33,941 bases of DNA from CAZAGD01 sp049699975 (GCA_049699975.1 JBNAWB010000012.1:1-33941), one strand, 5' to 3'; counted from the stretch's first letter, positions 8,656-17,642 are shown. Notes: generated by a model from the letters alone, not told the origin. Numbers and translations are program-made.

Positions 8656-9317
8656 AAAAGATAGGTCTTTTCGGAGGAACCTTTAACCCTATTCACTTTG
8701 GCCATTTACGTGCGGCCGAAGAGATTTACGAGATTTTTGCCTTGCAAAAAGTTATCTTCATTCCGGCTGCTGATCCACCCCATAAAAAAAGGGAAAATAT
8801 CATTCCCGCCTCTTGGCGAGCGCGCATGGTCAAATTGGCTATTGCGGATAATCCTCGTTTTTCCTTATCTTTAGTAGAATTGCGCCGGAAAGGCAAATCT
8901 TATTCTGTAGAAACTATAGCGCATTTCCGCCGCCGGTTTGGCCAGAAGGTGCAGCTTTATTTCATCGTTGGCCGCGACGCCTTCTTGGAAATAAACACTT
9001 GGAAAGATTATCCGACCCTTTTCCAGTTATGCAACTTTGCCATTATGGCCCGACCCGGTTTTAAAAAAAATTTTTCCGTAGATCATCTGCCGGTTGAACT
9101 AAAAAATTCTTTTTGTTATGATAAAAAACAAAGAGGCTTTATCCATGAATCCGGGTTCGGCGTTTTCCCGCGAGAAATAACCGGCCTGGATATTTCCTCG
9201 ACCATAATCCGGGAGAAGATAGCCCAGGGTCAGTCTATTAAATATCTTTTGCCAGCAGCAGTGGAGGATTTCATATATCGCCATAAACTTTATCAGCAAG
9301 AGAAAGACAAGCGGTAG
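8652..9317 (+). CDS. nadD: Nicotinate-nucleotide adenylyltransferase
   Basis: 221 residues; adenylates nicotinate mononucleotide in NAD synthesis. The nucleotidyltransferase signature GGTFNPIHFGH covers residues 8-18 (the HxGH-type motif ends at H18), and the C-terminal ISSTIIREKI motif is present. FIVGRDAFLEINTWKDY is typical of NadD. It overlaps proA by 4 nt and precedes rsfS, the usual nadD-rsfS-rlmH order. Confidence 0.96.
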   Translation: MKKIGLFGGTFNPIHFGHLRAAEEIYEIFALQKVIFIPAADPPHKKRENIIPASWRARMVKLAIADNPRFSLSLVELRRKGKSYSVETIAHFRRRFGQKVQLYFIVGRDAFLEINTWKDYPTLFQLCNFAIMARPGFKKNFSVDHLPVELKNSFCYDKKQRGFIHESGFGVFPREITGLDISSTIIREKIAQGQSIKYLLPAAVEDFIYRHKLYQQEKDKR

Positions 9318-9318
9318 G

Positions 9319-9699
9319 TTGGTTTATAATAATTCCCAAGAGAAAGCTTTTCTTTGCGCGCGGGCGGCGCTTGATCATAAAGCTATCGATCTGGTCATTT
9401 TATCGATTCAAAACCTCTCCTCCTTTGCCGACTACTTCGTCATTTGCAGCGGCAATTCCGACCGGCAAGTTCAGGCTATCGCCGCGCACATCGAAGAAAA
9501 GTTAGCCAAAGAAGGGCTTTATCCTTTAGGGATCGAAGGCAAGCGCGAAGGGCGCTGGATTTTGCTTGATTACGGCGAAGTGGTGGTACATGTTTTCTAC
9601 CAGCCAGTGCGGGAATTCTATGACTTAGAAAGATTGTGGGCCGATGCGCCGCGGGTAAATCTGCCCTCCCCGCCTCGCCGTAGAAAACGAACAGCGTGA
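9319..9699 (+). CDS. rsfS: Ribosomal silencing factor RsfS
   Basis: 126 residues of the RsfS/Iojap (DUF143) family, which binds L14 and blocks subunit joining when nutrients are low. The family core is visible: ALDHKAIDLVILSIQNLSSFADYFVICSG, then VQAIAAHIEEKL and GRWILLDYGEVVVHVF, ending in FYDLERLWADAP. The start is TTG at 9319, one nt after the nadD stop. A basic tail (PPRRRKRTA) ends the protein. Confidence 0.95.
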   Translation: MVYNNSQEKAFLCARAALDHKAIDLVILSIQNLSSFADYFVICSGNSDRQVQAIAAHIEEKLAKEGLYPLGIEGKREGRWILLDYGEVVVHVFYQPVREFYDLERLWADAPRVNLPSPPRRRKRTA

Positions 9700-9706
9700 G
9701 GAAAAT

Positions 9707-10180
9707 TTGCGCCTAACTCTTATAGCGGTTGGGCATATTGGTGAGCCTTTTATTCGGCAAGGGTGTCAAATCTATGAACAAAGAATCGCGCATTACACTA
9801 ACTTTCGTTCTCTTATAATCCCCGAAGAAAAAATCAAGGAGGGGAAGAAAAAAGAATTAATTTTAAGCAAAGAAGGACAAAGAATTAGAGAAAAGCTACC
9901 CAAAGGGGCCTTTAAAGTCATCTTGGATGAAAAAGGAAAAATCTTTACCTCTGAAGGGTTAGCATCTTTTCTCGGTAAATTAGCGCAGGAACCAAAAAAA
10001 GAAATTGTTTTCATTTTAGGAGGTCCTTTAGGCTTGGAAGAAAGGTTAAAAAAGGAGAGCGACCTGCTGCTCTCCCTTTCTCCCTTAACTTTAACGCACG
10101 GCTTGGCACGTATGTTGCTTTTAGAACAAATATATCGCGCTTTCACCATCTTAAGAGGTGAACCATACCATAAAAAATAA
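9707..10180 (+). CDS. rlmH: 23S rRNA (pseudouridine1915-N3)-methyltransferase RlmH
   Basis: 157 residues, the usual RlmH length; a SPOUT methyltransferase that modifies pseudouridine 1915 of 23S rRNA. It starts RLTLIAVGHIGEPF, contains LGGPLGLEERL (the SAM-binding loop of the knot) and ends LTHGLARMLLLEQIYRAFTILRG with the final EPYHKK. The TTG start lies 7 nt after the rsfS stop, with GTGAGG upstream. Confidence 0.96.
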   Translation: MRLTLIAVGHIGEPFIRQGCQIYEQRIAHYTNFRSLIIPEEKIKEGKKKELILSKEGQRIREKLPKGAFKVILDEKGKIFTSEGLASFLGKLAQEPKKEIVFILGGPLGLEERLKKESDLLLSLSPLTLTHGLARMLLLEQIYRAFTILRGEPYHKK

Positions 10181-10192
10181 AGGGAACTGCCC

Positions 10193-11548
10193 ATGTTTTC
10201 GCGCCTGCATTTTTTTATTTTCATCATCATCATTCTTATTTTTGGGTATTTATTTTATCTTAATCCAGAACAGATCGAATTTACCCTTTACCAAGATTAT
10301 ACCCTAACCATTTCTCCGGCCCTCATTGCTTTCGCCGCTTTTTTCATTGGCGCTTTTTTTGTCTTTTTAGTTACCCTCTTCATCGATACTAAACGGGCTT
10401 TTGACCTATGGCGTTCTTCCAAGCGCCAAAGGAAAGAAGAAATCCTCCAGGAACGTTATAGTCAAGCCCTGGAGCAGATGCTCAAAGGTAATTTTGCTAA
10501 AGCCCAAGAAGGCCTGCAAAAGGTCCTGACTAAAAATGATCAGTACCTTCCTGCTTACCTTTCCTTGGCCAATCTCTATCACTTAGAAGGTAATTACGAA
10601 CAGGCGATCGAAATCTTAATCAAGGCCAAAGCGCTGGCGCCAGAAAATTTGGAAATCCTCTTTGCCTTGGAGAAAAATTATCGGGCCCGCCATGATTATG
10701 ATTTGGCTTTAGAAACCTTAGAATTTATCATTGCCCATGATCCTGAAAACAGAGAAGCCTTGCGGAAAAAAAGAGAAATCCTCCTCCTGCAAGGAGAATG
10801 GGCGGCCGCCTACGAAACCCAAAAACAAATTGTCAAATATACTAAAGAGAAAGAACTGGCCGAGACGGAGAAAAGATTCTTAATCGGCCTGGAGTATAGA
10901 TTCGGAGAAGAGCTGGCCCAAAAAGGGGACTTCAAAGAGGCCGAGAAGGCCATGCGCGGAATTATTAAAGAGGACCGGAATTTTATTCCGGCCTTCGTCA
11001 CCTTAGGAGATATCCGCCAAAGATTGGGCGATTCTGAAGAAGCGAGTCAAATCTGGCGGAAAGCATTGGACGCCTCGGGAAATCCTGTTTTTTTAGAACG
11101 TCTGGAAGGCCTTTATCTGGCCCAAGCTAATCCACAAAAGATCTTGGAGATCTATCATGAAGCTTTGCGAAAAAGGCCGGAAGACACGGTATTGCGGTTT
11201 TTTTATAGCCGCCTTTTAGTGCGCATGGAAATGATTGATGAGGCATTAGCCCAACTCCGAGAATTGGAAATTTCGGGAGCTTCTTTCCCCGAACTCTTTA
11301 TCCTCATGGGGCAGGCTTTACACCGGCGGGGGGATACTTCCCCAGCTATAGAGTCCTATGAAAAAGCTTTAGATGCTTTAAAAGTATCCCTTCCTGCTTA
11401 TACTTGCGGCATCTGCGCCCAGACCAAGCGGGAATGGAGCAGTTATTGTGAAAGTTGTAAAAACTGGGGTACCTTTACGGTGAAATTGCCCGAAGCCGCC
11501 CGAGTTGCTCCAGCCATTCCTTTCTATAACTATCCCGTAAATTTTTAA
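10193..11548 (+). CDS. LapA/LapB-like fusion: membrane-anchored TPR protein with C-terminal rubredoxin-like Cys4 site
   Basis: 451 residues. Two N-terminal membrane helices (about 7-24 and 43-66) form a LapA/DUF1049-like module. The cytoplasmic part from residue ~85 to ~390 holds tandem TPRs (ALEQMLKGNFAKAQEGLQKVL, NYEQAIEILIKAKALAPENL, GDTSPAIESYEKALDAL). The C-terminus has C-x2-C ... C-x2-C from residue 405 (CGICAQ, YCESCKNWG), the rubredoxin-like metal site of LapB/YciM. In E. coli LapA and LapB are separate adjacent genes, and LapB tunes LpxC proteolysis and lipopolysaccharide synthesis. A similar role here is inferred from domains only. It sits between rlmH and comF with 12- and 2-nt gaps. 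Confidence 0.85.
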   Translation: MFSRLHFFIFIIIILIFGYLFYLNPEQIEFTLYQDYTLTISPALIAFAAFFIGAFFVFLVTLFIDTKRAFDLWRSSKRQRKEEILQERYSQALEQMLKGNFAKAQEGLQKVLTKNDQYLPAYLSLANLYHLEGNYEQAIEILIKAKALAPENLEILFALEKNYRARHDYDLALETLEFIIAHDPENREALRKKREILLLQGEWAAAYETQKQIVKYTKEKELAETEKRFLIGLEYRFGEELAQKGDFKEAEKAMRGIIKEDRNFIPAFVTLGDIRQRLGDSEEASQIWRKALDASGNPVFLERLEGLYLAQANPQKILEIYHEALRKRPEDTVLRFFYSRLLVRMEMIDEALAQLRELEISGASFPELFILMGQALHRRGDTSPAIESYEKALDALKVSLPAYTCGICAQTKREWSSYCESCKNWGTFTVKLPEAARVAPAIPFYNYPVNF

Positions 11549-11550
11549 GG

Positions 11551-12273
11551 ATGAAATTATTCTTGTCTGCCCTGCTTAATTTCTTCTTACCTCCGCGGTG
11601 TTTATTTTGTGGCCAAATTATGGATAGCTTCCCAAACATACCCGCTTGTTCTTCTTGTCTCACTGCTCTAATTTTTTTCTCTTCTCCTAAATGCCCCAAA
11701 TGCGGAATTGGTTTTGCGTCGGCCGAAGGGCCCGATCACCTTTGCCCTCGATGTCTCACTGATGAATTGCATTTTACCTTGGCCAGAGCGTTGGGTCCTT
11801 ATGAAGGATTAATGGCCGAATTGATCACCCGCTTTAAATACCAGGGGGCTACATATTTAGCTCATCCCTTAGGAATGCTTTTAGCCGATTATAAAGATGC
11901 CGATTTTTCTTTTGGGAATATTGATCTGCTTGTGCCCGTCCCGCTTCATCCCCGCCGCCTGCGGGAAAGAGGTTTTAACCAATCTCTTCTCTTGGCGCGG
12001 GTGGTCAGCCGGGTCCATAAAATACCTCTGCAATTTAACTTATTGGAGCGGATTCGCTACACTCAGCCCCAAACCCAGCTTTCTGGCTCGGAGCGGGAAA
12101 AGAATATGCGCGGCGCCTTCCGCGTGCGTAAAAATAATCTGCTTTCGCGGAATAATATATTGCTTATCGATGACGTATTTACTTCCGGAGCCACTGTTGG
12201 AGAATGTGCGCGCGCATTGAAGGAAGCAGGTGCGCGGCAAGTACAAGTGCTTACCCTGGCCCGAGCAATTTAA
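11551..12273 (+). CDS. comF: ComF family phosphoribosyltransferase-like protein
   Basis: 240 residues. An N-terminal zinc-ribbon with four CxxC pairs (CLFCG, CSSC, CPKCG, CPRC) within the first ~65 residues is followed by a type I phosphoribosyltransferase domain with the PRPP-binding loop LLIDDVFTSGATVGE. RERGFNQSLLLAR is the other family mark. ComF proteins are linked to DNA uptake and replication restart in naturally competent bacteria; the exact reaction is unknown. It follows the TPR gene by 2 nt and is the last gene of the long + strand run before a 66-nt AT-rich gap. Confidence 0.92.
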   Translation: MKLFLSALLNFFLPPRCLFCGQIMDSFPNIPACSSCLTALIFFSSPKCPKCGIGFASAEGPDHLCPRCLTDELHFTLARALGPYEGLMAELITRFKYQGATYLAHPLGMLLADYKDADFSFGNIDLLVPVPLHPRRLRERGFNQSLLLARVVSRVHKIPLQFNLLERIRYTQPQTQLSGSEREKNMRGAFRVRKNNLLSRNNILLIDDVFTSGATVGECARALKEAGARQVQVLTLARAI

Positions 12274-12301
12274 GTTTTTGTTTATTCTTTTATATAAATT
12301 G

Positions 12302-12310
12302 TGGTATAAA
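12302..12310 (+). promoter_or_regulatory. Possible extended -10 promoter for ilvE
   Basis: TGGTATAAA forms an extended -10 element (TGn followed by TATAAA) in an AT-rich gap of 66 nt. No good -35 hexamer is seen at 17 nt (TTATTC). A start near 12317 would leave a leader of about 23 nt containing the AAAGGAG site at about 12326. Confidence 0.4.
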
Positions 12311-12339
12311 AAATTAAAAAATATCAAAGGAGCATAGAC

Positions 12340-13416
12340 ATGATGGACATTCCCATTAAAACCTTACCTGCTGATAAATTAAAAAAGAAACCCGCACCCA
12401 ATGATCCTCTTGGTTTCGGGAAAATTTTTACAGACTACATGTTTTTGATGGACTATGAAAAGGGCGCGGGTTGGAAAAACCCGCGGATTGAACCCTACCA
12501 TGAATTGGCTTTAGATCCAGCAGCCTTAGTTTTGCATTACGGGCAAGAGGTTTTTGAAGGGCTAAAAGCTTACCGCTGGGCTAATGGTGAAATTTATTTA
12601 TTCCGTCCCCGCCTGAACTTTGAACGTCTAAATCGTTCAGCCCGTCGTCTGTGCATACCAGAACTAAATGTGGATTTTGCCTTAGAGGCCACCAAAAAGC
12701 TTATTAGCTTAGAAAAGGATTGGGTTCCTTCTGCCCCCGGTACTTCGCTTTATATTCGCCCCAATATAATTGCTGTGGAAGCAGCATTGGGTGTGCAGCT
12801 CTCTAAAAAGCATCTTTTCTACATCATCTTGAGTCCGGTAGGTGCTTATTATCCGCAAGGATTTAATCCCGTTGATATTTATGTGACGGAAAAATATATT
12901 CGCGCCGCACCGGGTGGGTTGGGAGAAGCCAAAACCTTAGCCAACTATGCGGCCAGCCTTTTAGCTGCCGAAGAAGCCCATGAATTGGGGTATACGCAAG
13001 TACTATGGTTGGATGCGATCGAAAGAAAATATCCGGAAGAAGTAGGGACGAGCAATATTTTCTTTTACATCAACGAAGAATTAGTTACTCCTCCTTTAGA
13101 AGGAACAATTTTGCCTGGCGTGACGCGGGACTCTGTTCTCCATTTAGCCCGGTCCTGGGAGATGAAAGTATCCGAACGTAGAATTGCTCTGGATGAAATA
13201 ATCTCCGGCCTCGAAAAGGGAAGAGTTAAAGAAATTTTTGCTTCCGGAACGGCGGCTGTTATTTCACCCGTAGGCAAATTAGCTTATAAAGGGCAGACCT
13301 TTTTGGTGAATAATGGAAAAGTAGGGCCTTTGGCGCAAAAACTATACGATAATATAATGGGGATTCAATACGGAAAGATTAAAGACCCCTACGGCTGGAT
13401 GATGCGGGTAGCCTAA
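12340..13416 (+). CDS. ilvE: Branched-chain amino acid aminotransferase (class IV)
   Basis: 358 residues, the group II (BCAT2-like) length; transfers the amino group between glutamate and leucine, isoleucine or valine with pyridoxal phosphate. Visible motifs are YGQEVFEGLKAYRW, FRPRLNFERLNRSARRLCIP and VLWLDAIERKYPEEVGTSNIFF. The PLP lysine is K198 in GEAKTLANYAASLLA; most homologues have GGNYAAS here, so L-A for G-G is a small deviation. AAAGGAG precedes the ATG; a second ATG is the next codon. Not obviously in an operon with its neighbours. Confidence 0.95.
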   Translation: MMDIPIKTLPADKLKKKPAPNDPLGFGKIFTDYMFLMDYEKGAGWKNPRIEPYHELALDPAALVLHYGQEVFEGLKAYRWANGEIYLFRPRLNFERLNRSARRLCIPELNVDFALEATKKLISLEKDWVPSAPGTSLYIRPNIIAVEAALGVQLSKKHLFYIILSPVGAYYPQGFNPVDIYVTEKYIRAAPGGLGEAKTLANYAASLLAAEEAHELGYTQVLWLDAIERKYPEEVGTSNIFFYINEELVTPPLEGTILPGVTRDSVLHLARSWEMKVSERRIALDEIISGLEKGRVKEIFASGTAAVISPVGKLAYKGQTFLVNNGKVGPLAQKLYDNIMGIQYGKIKDPYGWMMRVA

Positions 13417-13424
13417 AGAAACAA

Positions 13425-13700
13425 AGGGGACGCAGATGAACGCAGATTTTCAGGATTAAAATTATTATAAATTCTCCTCTGTGCTCTCCTTAATCTCTGT
13501 GGCAAAATTTATTTTATTTAAAAATTTCTCTGCGCCCTTGGCGCTCTCGGCGGTAAATTAAAACCCCACCCAACCTCCCCTTTTCTTAAGGGTAGGAATG
13601 GAGGGGTTAAAGGTGATGGGAGAGATCAAAATGCGGTAGGAGGGATTATTTTTGGTTGCGCCTCTGCCGCGCTTCGTCCTCAGTGCCTAATTTCTGATTA
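13425..13700. repeat. Intergenic repeat copy C filling the ilvE-ADH gap
   Basis: The 304-nt gap after ilvE has no gene. It holds GGGGACGCAGATGAACGCAG at its left end, CTCTGTGCTCTCCTTAATCTC, an AT-rich linker, then the family core at 13529-13606 (TCTGCGCCCTTGGCGCTCTC, CCCCACCCAACCTCCCC). The hairpin at 13574-13596 has CCTCCCCTT / AAGGGTAGG arms with one mismatch. A partial unit (GCGCCTCTGCCGCGCTTCGT) lies at about 13660-13690. It is clearly related to copies A and B. Confidence 0.75.
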
Positions 13701-13720
13701 AAACAAAGTGGGATCGAAAA

Positions 13721-14749
13721 ATGAAGGCCATGGTTTTAAAACAAATTACTTCTTTGGAGGCGAACCCTCGACCTCTTCAACTTGTGGACCTACCCGCGCC
13801 TATTCCCCAGGAAAAAGAAATTCTAATAAAAGTCTCTGCCTGCGGCGTCTGCCATACAGAATTAGACGAAATAGAAGGAAGAACGCCTCCATCCTTTTTC
13901 CCGGCCATATTGGGTCACCAAGTAGTTGGTCGGGTAGAAAAATTAGGGCCCAAGGCGCATAAATTTTACCCCGGTGAACGGGTGGGTGTTGGTTGGATAG
14001 GGTCCGCCTGCGGTAGTTGTTCTTTTTGCTTAGCTGGAAACGAGAATTTGTGTAATGATTTTATGGCTACCGGAAGAGATCTACCAGGTGGCTATGCGGA
14101 GTACATGACTATCAAAGAAGATTTTGCCTATCCGATTCCCCCTACTTTTTCTGACTCCGAAGCAGCTCCTTTGCTTTGTGCCGGGGCCATTGGCTTTCGA
14201 GCTCTCCGTCTCTCTGGAATGAGCGCCGGAAAGAATTTAGGCTTAATTGGCTTTGGTGCCTCAGCTCATCTAGTTATTCAAATGGCGAAATACAAATTCC
14301 CCCAAGCCAGAATATTCGTCTTCGCCCGCAGCGATCAAGAAAGAAATTTTGCCCGGCAATTGGGAGCCATTTGGGCAGGAGACATAGAAGAAGAACCTCC
14401 GGAAAAAATAGATTGGGCCATTGACACTACTCCGGCCTGGAAACCAGTTATGGCGGGTCTAAAGAATTTACAAAAAGGAGGCAGATTAGTCATCAATGCT
14501 ATTCGCAAAGAAGATAGAGATCGAGATGCCCTTAGCCAAATAGATTACGCTGCTCAGCTATGGTACGAAAAAGAAATAAAGAGTGTGGCCAATGTAGCCC
14601 GTCAAGATGTCCGTGAATTTCTTACTCTGGCCGCCCAAATTCCCATCAAGCCAGAAGTTCAAGAATTCCCCTTAGAAGAAGCCAACCAAGCTTTGCAGGA
14701 ATTAAAGCAAAGAAAAATAAGAGGGGCTAAAGTATTAAAAATTGCTTAA
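13721..14749 (+). CDS. Zinc-dependent alcohol dehydrogenase family protein
   Basis: 342 residues of the medium-chain dehydrogenase family, resembling the TIGR02822 subgroup. Catalytic zinc ligands are in SACGVCHTELDEIEG and GHQVVG. Structural zinc ligands are CGSCSFCLAGNENLC. The Rossmann glycine motif is degenerate (LIGFGASAHLVIQMAK). The oxidised substrate cannot be told from sequence. The gene stands alone on the + strand between the repeat and a convergent minus-strand operon, with only 15 nt to the end of the opposing gene and no terminator seen. Confidence 0.9.
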   Translation: MKAMVLKQITSLEANPRPLQLVDLPAPIPQEKEILIKVSACGVCHTELDEIEGRTPPSFFPAILGHQVVGRVEKLGPKAHKFYPGERVGVGWIGSACGSCSFCLAGNENLCNDFMATGRDLPGGYAEYMTIKEDFAYPIPPTFSDSEAAPLLCAGAIGFRALRLSGMSAGKNLGLIGFGASAHLVIQMAKYKFPQARIFVFARSDQERNFARQLGAIWAGDIEEEPPEKIDWAIDTTPAWKPVMAGLKNLQKGGRLVINAIRKEDRDRDALSQIDYAAQLWYEKEIKSVANVARQDVREFLTLAAQIPIKPEVQEFPLEEANQALQELKQRKIRGAKVLKIA

Positions 14750-14764
14750 GGCTTAATGCTGGAT

Positions 14765-15820
14765 TTAAAAAGATGCCGAAAACAAGGAAGGGACACCTAA
14801 TTCTTGGCTTAAATTATGGAGGATCTTTATCGTCGCTGGGGCAAGCACAACTCCGGTGGCTATACTCTGGCGCATTTTTTCTGCTCCTCTTTCTCCAGGG
14901 ATATAGGCTACCTTTGGCATCCCAGAAGCAGGCTCAGCTTTTTTAACTTGGGCAATCATAGCATCCATTCTCTTTTTAAAAGTATCCAGGGGCATAAATA
15001 ATTGCGGATCAATGGCCATAAAAAAATGGCCACATCCGCGCGAGCCAGGACCGGAAGTAAACTCCCGTGCAAAATATGAGCCGGTTAAGACGCCAGCTAA
15101 GGCATCTAAAACCATGGCCAGACCGTATCCTTTGTACCCACCTTCCCCCAACGGAGCAAGTAAGAAAAATGATGCTGGATCATCAATAGGCTGACCGCGC
15201 TCGTCAAAAGCCCAGCCCAAAGGAATCTTTTGTCCAGCATCGGCATATTTTTTCATCTTGCCTTGCGATACGACACTCGTCGCCATATCAAAAACAAGCG
15301 GCGGGTTTTCTCCCGCAGGAATGGCCCAGGCCAGGGGATTATTGCCGTGCGTGCGGGTGATAAAACCAGGCGGGGCCATGATGGGATAACAATTGGAAGT
15401 AGCCATGCCGATAAGGTTTTCTTCAGTAGCCAGGCGAGCATAATATCCGGCTGCCCCAAAATGGGAAGAACGGCAGACGCCAGCTACAGCCAATCCATTT
15501 TTTTGGGCTTTGTTAATACACGCCTGCATAGCTTTAAAGGCGCCTAAAAAGCCCAATCCGTAATCGGCATCCAAAAGAATATGTCCCGGAGATTCCCTAA
15601 TTACCTTTATTTGCGGGCAGGGATTAATTAATTTTTGGCGGATCAGGTTGGCGTATTGGTTTAAACGGATTAAACCATGGGTATCGATTCCCCGCAATTC
15701 CGCATCCAGCAAAGCTTCGGTTACAATTTGAGCATCTGCCAGAGGAATACCCAATTTAACTAAGATGGCCAAACAAAATTCCTTTAAATCTTCTACCCTG
15801 ATTCTGGTTTCGTTGGGCAT
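14765..15820 (-). CDS. Ldh family NAD(P)-dependent oxidoreductase (malate/L-lactate dehydrogenase type)
   Basis: 351 residues, usual length for the Ldh_2 fold, a family of 2-hydroxyacid and ureidoglycolate dehydrogenases unrelated to the classical MDH/LDH fold. Motifs: ELRGIDTHGLIRLNQY, SSHFGAAGYYARLA with the catalytic His, MAPPGFITRTHGNNPLAWAI and LVFDMATSVVSQGKM, then EGGYKGYGLAMVLDALAGVL. Substrate unknown. It is the last gene of the five-gene operon and starts one nt after the DUF362 stop. Confidence 0.92.
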   Translation of the reverse strand: MPNETRIRVEDLKEFCLAILVKLGIPLADAQIVTEALLDAELRGIDTHGLIRLNQYANLIRQKLINPCPQIKVIRESPGHILLDADYGLGFLGAFKAMQACINKAQKNGLAVAGVCRSSHFGAAGYYARLATEENLIGMATSNCYPIMAPPGFITRTHGNNPLAWAIPAGENPPLVFDMATSVVSQGKMKKYADAGQKIPLGWAFDERGQPIDDPASFFLLAPLGEGGYKGYGLAMVLDALAGVLTGSYFAREFTSGPGSRGCGHFFMAIDPQLFMPLDTFKKRMDAMIAQVKKAEPASGMPKVAYIPGERGAEKMRQSIATGVVLAPATIKILHNLSQELGVPSLFSASF

Positions 15821-15821
15821 C

Positions 15822-16715
15822 TTAAATCAAAGAATCTTCCATCCAGCCTACTTTCAATATCTGGATGCGCCGCAAATCGCTAACCCCTATTTTATATTTT
15901 TTCTCGGCTTCGGCGATATGGACAGGAGGTACATCCAGCGCCTTATCTTCTCCGAAGTAACTTAGCCTTTTGAGCTGTAATAATCTAGCTCCTACGGCAT
16001 CTACAGCCACAGGATCTGTACCCACAATTAATCCGCCATAAGGCCAAACATAGCGGCGGTCAAAGAAATGGGCTCCTCTACCGTAAAACTGGGGAGTGAA
16101 AGCGCACAGGATGTTCAGGCGGGTCTTCCCTTTGACTATTGGATAATTCCAGATCTTCCCTAAATCCGCGCAAGCTTCTCCATGGTAAGCTGAGGGGTCG
16201 GGGACAAACATAATATAATTTTTTAAACACCCGCCTATTCCTGACCAATGATGAGTGCGCAGAGGGCGGACATTTATTAAAGCCGTGGCCCGTTGAAAGA
16301 TCGGATTTTTGAGCACTCCGCGATCATCCAGGCCAATATTTTTAGGCGCCACCCCGGCTTCTACCAAGCGGCGTTGGATAGCTCTTTCTACCTCCCGCGG
16401 CGTAGGTAAATGCCACCAAACGTTACTTTTTATACCGACTATATCGCCCTCCTGGAAAAGACGCTTCCAGACTAATAGATAATTTTTTTCTCCGTAAAAT
16501 ACACTTAAAGCTTCATCAAGCATCTCTTGGACCACATCCGGCTGAATTTCTCCCTTCGCGTTGAATACCTCTTGCCGGCGGATTAGAACTACTTTGGCGG
16601 TGGTTTCTCCTTTAACTTCTCCTTCCAGACCTGTAGTCCAGCTTAAAGCCCAAGCAGTTCCTGCTGCTGCTTTAAGGAAATCACGGCGGGTAATTGTTTT
16701 TTCTTCTCCCCTCAT
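15822..16715 (-). CDS. Tat-exported DUF362 domain protein
   Basis: 297 residues. The N-terminus is a twin-arginine signal (TRRDFLKAAAGTAWALSW, R10-R11), so the folded protein should be exported, probably with a bound cofactor. The body matches DUF362 (IVGIKSNVWWHLPTP, INVRPLRTHHWSGIGGCLKNYI, GLIVGTDPVAVDAVGARLLQ). Many DUF362 proteins carry ferredoxin clusters, but no CxxCxxC motif is present here. Function unknown. AGAGGTAAG precedes the ATG. The DUF6599 gene ends 5 nt upstream. Confidence 0.85.
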   Translation of the reverse strand: MRGEEKTITRRDFLKAAAGTAWALSWTTGLEGEVKGETTAKVVLIRRQEVFNAKGEIQPDVVQEMLDEALSVFYGEKNYLLVWKRLFQEGDIVGIKSNVWWHLPTPREVERAIQRRLVEAGVAPKNIGLDDRGVLKNPIFQRATALINVRPLRTHHWSGIGGCLKNYIMFVPDPSAYHGEACADLGKIWNYPIVKGKTRLNILCAFTPQFYGRGAHFFDRRYVWPYGGLIVGTDPVAVDAVGARLLQLKRLSYFGEDKALDVPPVHIAEAEKKYKIGVSDLRRIQILKVGWMEDSLI

Positions 16716-16720
16716 TTTTC

Positions 16721-17620
16721 TTACCTCTTTAAATTCTTCTCAAAATTTCGACATATTTCTTCCCCGCCAGCCTCATCGGGAGCATCAAGGACAATTAAGA
16801 TATATTCCTGCCAATGCTTAAGGAAAGTCCATTTTTTGTCTTCTATCTGCAATCGGTCTTTGCCTTGGGCTTCTGGCAGGTAAGCCTGTCGAAAACTTTC
16901 CGCAGCAGCCTGCGCTTCCGGTAAAGATGGATACCGAATAAAGAGCACATGCATCTTTTGCTTATAGCGCAAGTATTGCACTAGGACTGCTTCAGTTTGG
17001 CGGTTAAGATTAAGGATATTCTTCTGCGCCAGGAAAAAGCGTTGATTCAGCAACACATGGTTTTTTAAATAACGAAGGCTCTTTTCTATATAGCCAGGGG
17101 GAAGATATTTGATAATTTTGGGTAAAGGAGCTGACTCGGGTATAGCCCGGGCAACCAATTGGGCGCAATTAATTATGGTCTTGTCAATCTCCGCTCCTTC
17201 CCCCTCGGCATATATGGCTACGAAATATTTTCCTTTCCAAAAACGTAATAAGCCACCGCCATACTCCGAACCCTGTCCCACACCCACTTCTTCATCCTGC
17301 CTTTCGAAAGAAAAGACGCCAAAAGCATCTTCTGCTGTTTCCATTTCATAGAGTTCAAGAATAATGGACGGCTGATTAGATTTTTCTAAGCGGCGCACGG
17401 CCAGACTCTGAAAGCCATAAGCCAAATAAAGTTCCGCAGCCCCATCAATATAATCAAATAAGGTGCGGGGATTATACTTAGTCTTCTTCCCATCCCACTT
17501 CCAGCCATTAACTTCCGTAGGCAAAACAATTTCTCCCGCCACTTTTCCCCTTTCTTGGCCACTTACTTCCGCAAGGGAAATAAGGATGCCGATGAAAAGA
17601 ATAAGAATTCTAAGAATCAT
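16721..17620 (-). CDS. Secreted DUF6599 family protein
   Basis: 299 residues from ATG 17620 (a TTG codon at 17623 precedes it). A signal peptide (ILRILILFIGILISLAEVSG) leads into an exported domain. The segment NPRTLFDYIDGAAELYLAYGF followed by ELYEMETAEDAFGVFSFER is typical of DUF6599, a family of unknown function often next to secreted DUF362 proteins. No catalytic motif is evident. The ribosome binding site is weak, and a perfect hairpin lies about 25-40 nt upstream. Confidence 0.75.
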   Translation of the reverse strand: MILRILILFIGILISLAEVSGQERGKVAGEIVLPTEVNGWKWDGKKTKYNPRTLFDYIDGAAELYLAYGFQSLAVRRLEKSNQPSIILELYEMETAEDAFGVFSFERQDEEVGVGQGSEYGGGLLRFWKGKYFVAIYAEGEGAEIDKTIINCAQLVARAIPESAPLPKIIKYLPPGYIEKSLRYLKNHVLLNQRFFLAQKNILNLNRQTEAVLVQYLRYKQKMHVLFIRYPSLPEAQAAAESFRQAYLPEAQGKDRLQIEDKKWTFLKHWQEYILIVLDAPDEAGGEEICRNFEKNLKR

Positions 17621-17642
17621 CAAATGGTCAAATTTTCCTGGC

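Noticed and set aside
13708..13962. Plus-strand open frame overlapping the start of the alcohol dehydrogenase
   Set aside because: Shifted frame of the same DNA; the dehydrogenase frame has the zinc motifs.
15230..15547. Plus-strand open frame of 105 residues
   Set aside because: Antisense to the well-supported Ldh-family gene; no motif or ribosome binding site.
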